Position numbers and translations under genes: made by a program. This document shows, in pieces, positions 33,295 through 35,725 of a stretch of 35,725 nucleotides of DNA (positions are counted from its first letter, which is position 1; each line of letters opens with the position of its first letter). The stretch is from NCBI GenBank assembly GCA_026413865.1, contig JAOAKB010000006.1, positions 1-35,725 of the forward strand, in the 5' to 3' direction. Under the pieces are notes generated by a model that saw nothing but the letters and a program-made list of their open reading frames with translations, did not search any database and was not told the origin of the DNA. The DNA is from Nitrososphaeria archaeon. GTDB taxonomy: Archaea; Thermoproteota; Nitrososphaeria; JACIWG01.

Positions 33295-35725
33295 TATTTA
33301 CAGTATCCTTCTTTTTTCTATATTTTCTAGAATATAGTATCAATAACATTGTTACAACTACTACTAAAATTGGTGTAATTGTTAGTAGAATGTTTGCAGT
33401 CTTCCATTCTATATTCCATTGTGCTTTAATGTTATATGGTTTATTCATTTTTAGAGTGATTATGGGGTCACTGCTTTCAATATCTCCTGTCCATTTCTCA
33501 AAAGCATAGTAGGTGAAAAAATCTCTGTCTACTGTTAACTCAGAAATATAGAATGAAACTTCAACTCCTTCATTGTACCATTTTGACGGGTTTCCTTGAG
33601 AAGTTTTCGAAAGCACTTGAGCATGTTCTGAAGTTACGTTGAGAAAATATTGTGTTACAAAGACAGCATGTAAGTTTGCCGGCTCATTCATGACTATTTG
33701 TCCTAATGTTGATGTGGTTGTCATGCTACCTTTCCATTCTACAAAAACTTTTCTTATTCCCCCAGAAATGTGTATTGTAGAATTTAATATTCTGAATGTT
33801 GCCTTTTGTGAAGCATTATACCATCCTGTTCCCTCCACTTTTCCATAATCAGATGATACTTTTAGATAATATTGGGGATAATATGTTATGTTTAAAGTTT
33901 TAGGCTTATCCACTTTGAATGAAAAGTTTCTAAAGTACGTTACTATGCCATCATATCTGCTTTGGGAAAAGGTGTATCTAACATTTTCACCAGAATATAT
34001 ATGTGCTGGTACTTCTACACTAACCTCTGTTCCATTATCAAACCAGTAATCTTCTACAAATGGTTGTACTTTAACGGTTTTAGAGTCCAAGCTGTTTGGT
34101 GTAATAATAATATCAAGCTTGTACTGAATTTTCCAAAGAATCCTTTCCTTTAGTGGTCCAATTACATTTACTTTAGCTTTATATTCTCTACCTGAATATG
34201 ATCCAGGTCCACTGCCTTCCCATCCTGTAAAAACTATTCTTGTGTTTGTGGTATTGTATGATTCTATTGGCATTACTGTAATCTCCACTCTTGTTCCATT
34301 CTCATACCAGTGGTCTGGGGTTAATGGTGAAAGGTCGTATAAGAAATATTTTGGCGTCTCAACTTCTAGCATGTATTCAACAGTATATTTTGTTGTGAAC
34401 ATTTTATCTGAATCAATTCTAATTGTTATCTGATTTTTTGTAGAACCAAGTTCTTCCCAAACTTTAAACCTGTACCTACTAACTGATGTAATATTTGAAG
34501 TGTTTTCTGTGATAAGGTTTAATGTTCCAGCGTAAGTATATATTTTCGTGTAACCGCTTGAGTTTGTGTAATATTTTGTTCCATTTATGGTAATTCCTAA
34601 CTTTTGTAATGGATTCCCTTTTATGTCTATAGCTTTAATTGTTATCGTTATAGGCTTTCTAACATCAACTGTTGTTGTGACTGCTGTTTCTTTAAAATCT
34701 GAATTTCCTTCCCATACTGCTTTGAATGTCAATGTACCTGAAATTTTGGGCTCATATATGAATTTGAATACTCCCTTTGCATCTGTTTTTGTTCGCCCTA
34801 TTTCTGTCCATGTTGTCTGGTTTTCTTGAATGTAAAATTTTATTGTCTGGTTTGCTATATTAGGTGTTAGTGTTCCCTCTAGTGTTATATTGTTTCCTAA
34901 TCCTATAACTTTAGGAATAGAAGTTAATGTTAGTTTTGCAAATGGTTGTCTTGTGAACGATAAAATTTTGTTTTTTGTGCATGCTATAAGATATCTTGGG
35001 TTTTCTTCACTGAATGCAATTGCTATATCCGCTGATACAGTGGATATTGTGTAGCTCCAAATATTTTCTCCTGTAAACTTTGTTATTCCAACTTTTCCCT
35101 CTGAAGTCCATGCAATATAATCAAGGTTTTTGTCTCCAAAAATCTTTACCAGACTTTTAGAAACAGTAGTCTTATACCATTCTCCTGTTAAGGTATTATA
35201 ATATAAGATTGTGCCATTGTTTAATCCTAAAGCAACCCTCCCACCATCATATGAGATTATGGATGATGTGAACTGTGTGTTTGAAAGTGTTATTGTTTCT
35301 ATAATATATAGGGTATCTGTTCTAATTAGGTAGAATCTACTTCTAGTTGTCACAGTAGCAAAAAAGCCGAAGCCTGAAACATCTAATGAAGTTATTGAAT
35401 CGTCTAACCTTATACTCTTCATATTTTTACCATTCATCGGATCAATTAGTGCTATTGTTCCATCATCTGAGCCAACCAATATTCTATAAAATGAATCATC
35501 GCAGTCAACTGTATTTATTTTTATACCTACCTTTGAATTCCATTTTATTGATAGACTTGCTGGCGCAACTAAATCTACTCTTGTAATATTTCCGTCTGAA
35601 GTAGTGTAAACAATAGTGTATTCTTCATCAATGTTTTTTGGCAATATTATGTTCTCAACTGTAGCGTTTGCTTTAAATATGAAACTTTTATAGTTTGTTG
35701 TATTATATACGCTTATGTATGTGCC
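33287..35725 (-). CDS. Membrane-anchored surface protein: beta-propeller, Ig-like domain, four B-repeat-like modules (N-terminus beyond window)
   Basis: The frame stays open to the right edge, so at least 812 residues are present and the true start lies outside. Counting from the first internal TTG (35644), residues 1-235 have WD/PQQ-like propeller repeats (VGSDDGTIALID, ALGLNNGTILYY). About 237-330 is an Ig-like domain of the kind found in S-layer proteins (LEGTLTP, FKAVWEG). About 335-410 is a CarboxypepD-like fold (GNPLQKLGITINGT). From 424 to 752 there are four modules starting Tyr-x-Leu with a W-Y/F-x-N/E-G core, resembling divergent InlB B-repeats. A transmembrane helix spans 756-774, then a basic tail (KYRKKK). 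Many N-x-S/T sites suggest glycosylation. Role: cell-surface or adhesion protein, substrate unknown. Confidence 0.83.
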   Translation of the reverse strand, partial: GTYISVYNTTNYKSFIFKANATVENIILPKNIDEEYTIVYTTSDGNITRVDLVAPASLSIKWNSKVGIKINTVDCDDSFYRILVGSDDGTIALIDPMNGKNMKSIRLDDSITSLDVSGFGFFATVTTRSRFYLIRTDTLYIIETITLSNTQFTSSIISYDGGRVALGLNNGTILYYNTLTGEWYKTTVSKSLVKIFGDKNLDYIAWTSEGKVGITKFTGENIWSYTISTVSADIAIAFSEENPRYLIACTKNKILSFTRQPFAKLTLTSIPKVIGLGNNITLEGTLTPNIANQTIKFYIQENQTTWTEIGRTKTDAKGVFKFIYEPKISGTLTFKAVWEGNSDFKETAVTTTVDVRKPITITIKAIDIKGNPLQKLGITINGTKYYTNSSGYTKIYTYAGTLNLITENTSNITSVSRYRFKVWEELGSTKNQITIRIDSDKMFTTKYTVEYMLEVETPKYFLYDLSPLTPDHWYENGTRVEITVMPIESYNTTNTRIVFTGWEGSGPGSYSGREYKAKVNVIGPLKERILWKIQYKLDIIITPNSLDSKTVKVQPFVEDYWFDNGTEVSVEVPAHIYSGENVRYTFSQSRYDGIVTYFRNFSFKVDKPKTLNITYYPQYYLKVSSDYGKVEGTGWYNASQKATFRILNSTIHISGGIRKVFVEWKGSMTTTSTLGQIVMNEPANLHAVFVTQYFLNVTSEHAQVLSKTSQGNPSKWYNEGVEVSFYISELTVDRDFFTYYAFEKWTGDIESSDPIITLKMNKPYNIKAQWNIEWKTANILLTITPILVVVVTMLLILYSRKYRKKKDTVNTN
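33389..34375 (-). repeat. Four tandem ~80-residue extracellular modules
   Basis: At protein level four diverged modules follow one another. Each opens with a Tyr-x-Leu strand (EYMLEV, QYKLDI, YYLKV, YFLNV), continues to a Trp-Tyr/Phe-x-x-G/S-x core (HWYENGT, YWFDNGT, GWYNASQ, KWYNEGV), and three of the four later show a W-x-G segment (GWEGSG, EWKGS, KWTGD). DNA-level similarity is low, so the duplication is old. Confidence 0.6.

Overview
The window is AT-rich DNA from an archaeon, probably a thermophile. The evidence is archaeal TATA boxes about 25-30 bases ahead of many starts, frequent leaderless or TTG starts, Shine-Dalgarno sites matching the archaeal GGAGGTGATC pattern, and archaeal information-processing genes: class I lysyl-tRNA synthetase, a Cdc48/VAT unfoldase, Dph6, an RNase J-like enzyme and archaeal-type phosphoglycerate kinase. 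The tRNA-Arg is very GC-rich against this background. I cannot fix the phylum; a TACK-type lineage is a guess. There is no CRISPR array, no insertion sequence and no sign of phage. This is mostly core metabolism.

Layout. 1-681: aldolase of the HpcH/HpaI family, cut off at the window edge. 787-3203: cation-transport operon with two PhoU/RCK_C regulators and an SLC41/MgtE-type permease. 3209-4369: CPA2 antiporter. 4472-6140: isoaspartyl peptidase and diphthamide synthase Dph6. 6147-10549: nitrogen-assimilation operon glnA - GATase - glutamate synthase, read leftwards. 10550-11009: the only long gene-free stretch, AT-rich, with a good hairpin. 11010-13780: TldD/TldE protease pair. 13862-16238: RNase J-like nuclease, a tiny membrane protein, a Holliday-resolvase-like nuclease and an orphan. 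16271-19486: heat-shock module with a winged-helix regulator divergent from hsp20-cdc48 and a palindrome in the promoter. 19525-23612: LysRS, a small orphan, a soluble histidine kinase and tRNA-Arg(GCG). 23668-25114: DUF2703 and TspO-like proteins, divergent. 25294-33294: PEP synthase, minimal SufC-SufB pair, GNAT enzyme, an orphan, bacterial-type GAPDH and PGK. 33287-35725: large membrane-anchored surface protein, cut off at the window edge.

How the genes work together. Glutamine synthetase and the glutamate synthase parts form a GS/GOGAT route, probably fed by ferredoxin because the synthase carries its own 2x[4Fe-4S] domain and no gltD is present. PpsA, GAPDH and PGK belong to gluconeogenesis/glycolysis. 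SufC-SufB is a stripped-down iron-sulfur assembly system. The wHTH-hsp20-cdc48 arrangement parallels the Phr heat-shock regulon of Pyrococcus.

Most noteworthy: the GATase subunit of glutamate synthase has no ordinary start codon ahead of its catalytic cysteine. The reading frame places an ATC codon exactly there, at good distance from a Shine-Dalgarno site. The same protein carries what looks like an inserted ACT domain, and its partner has an unusual GXGXG-ferredoxin-FMN fusion order. No completely novel defence or mobile system is visible.
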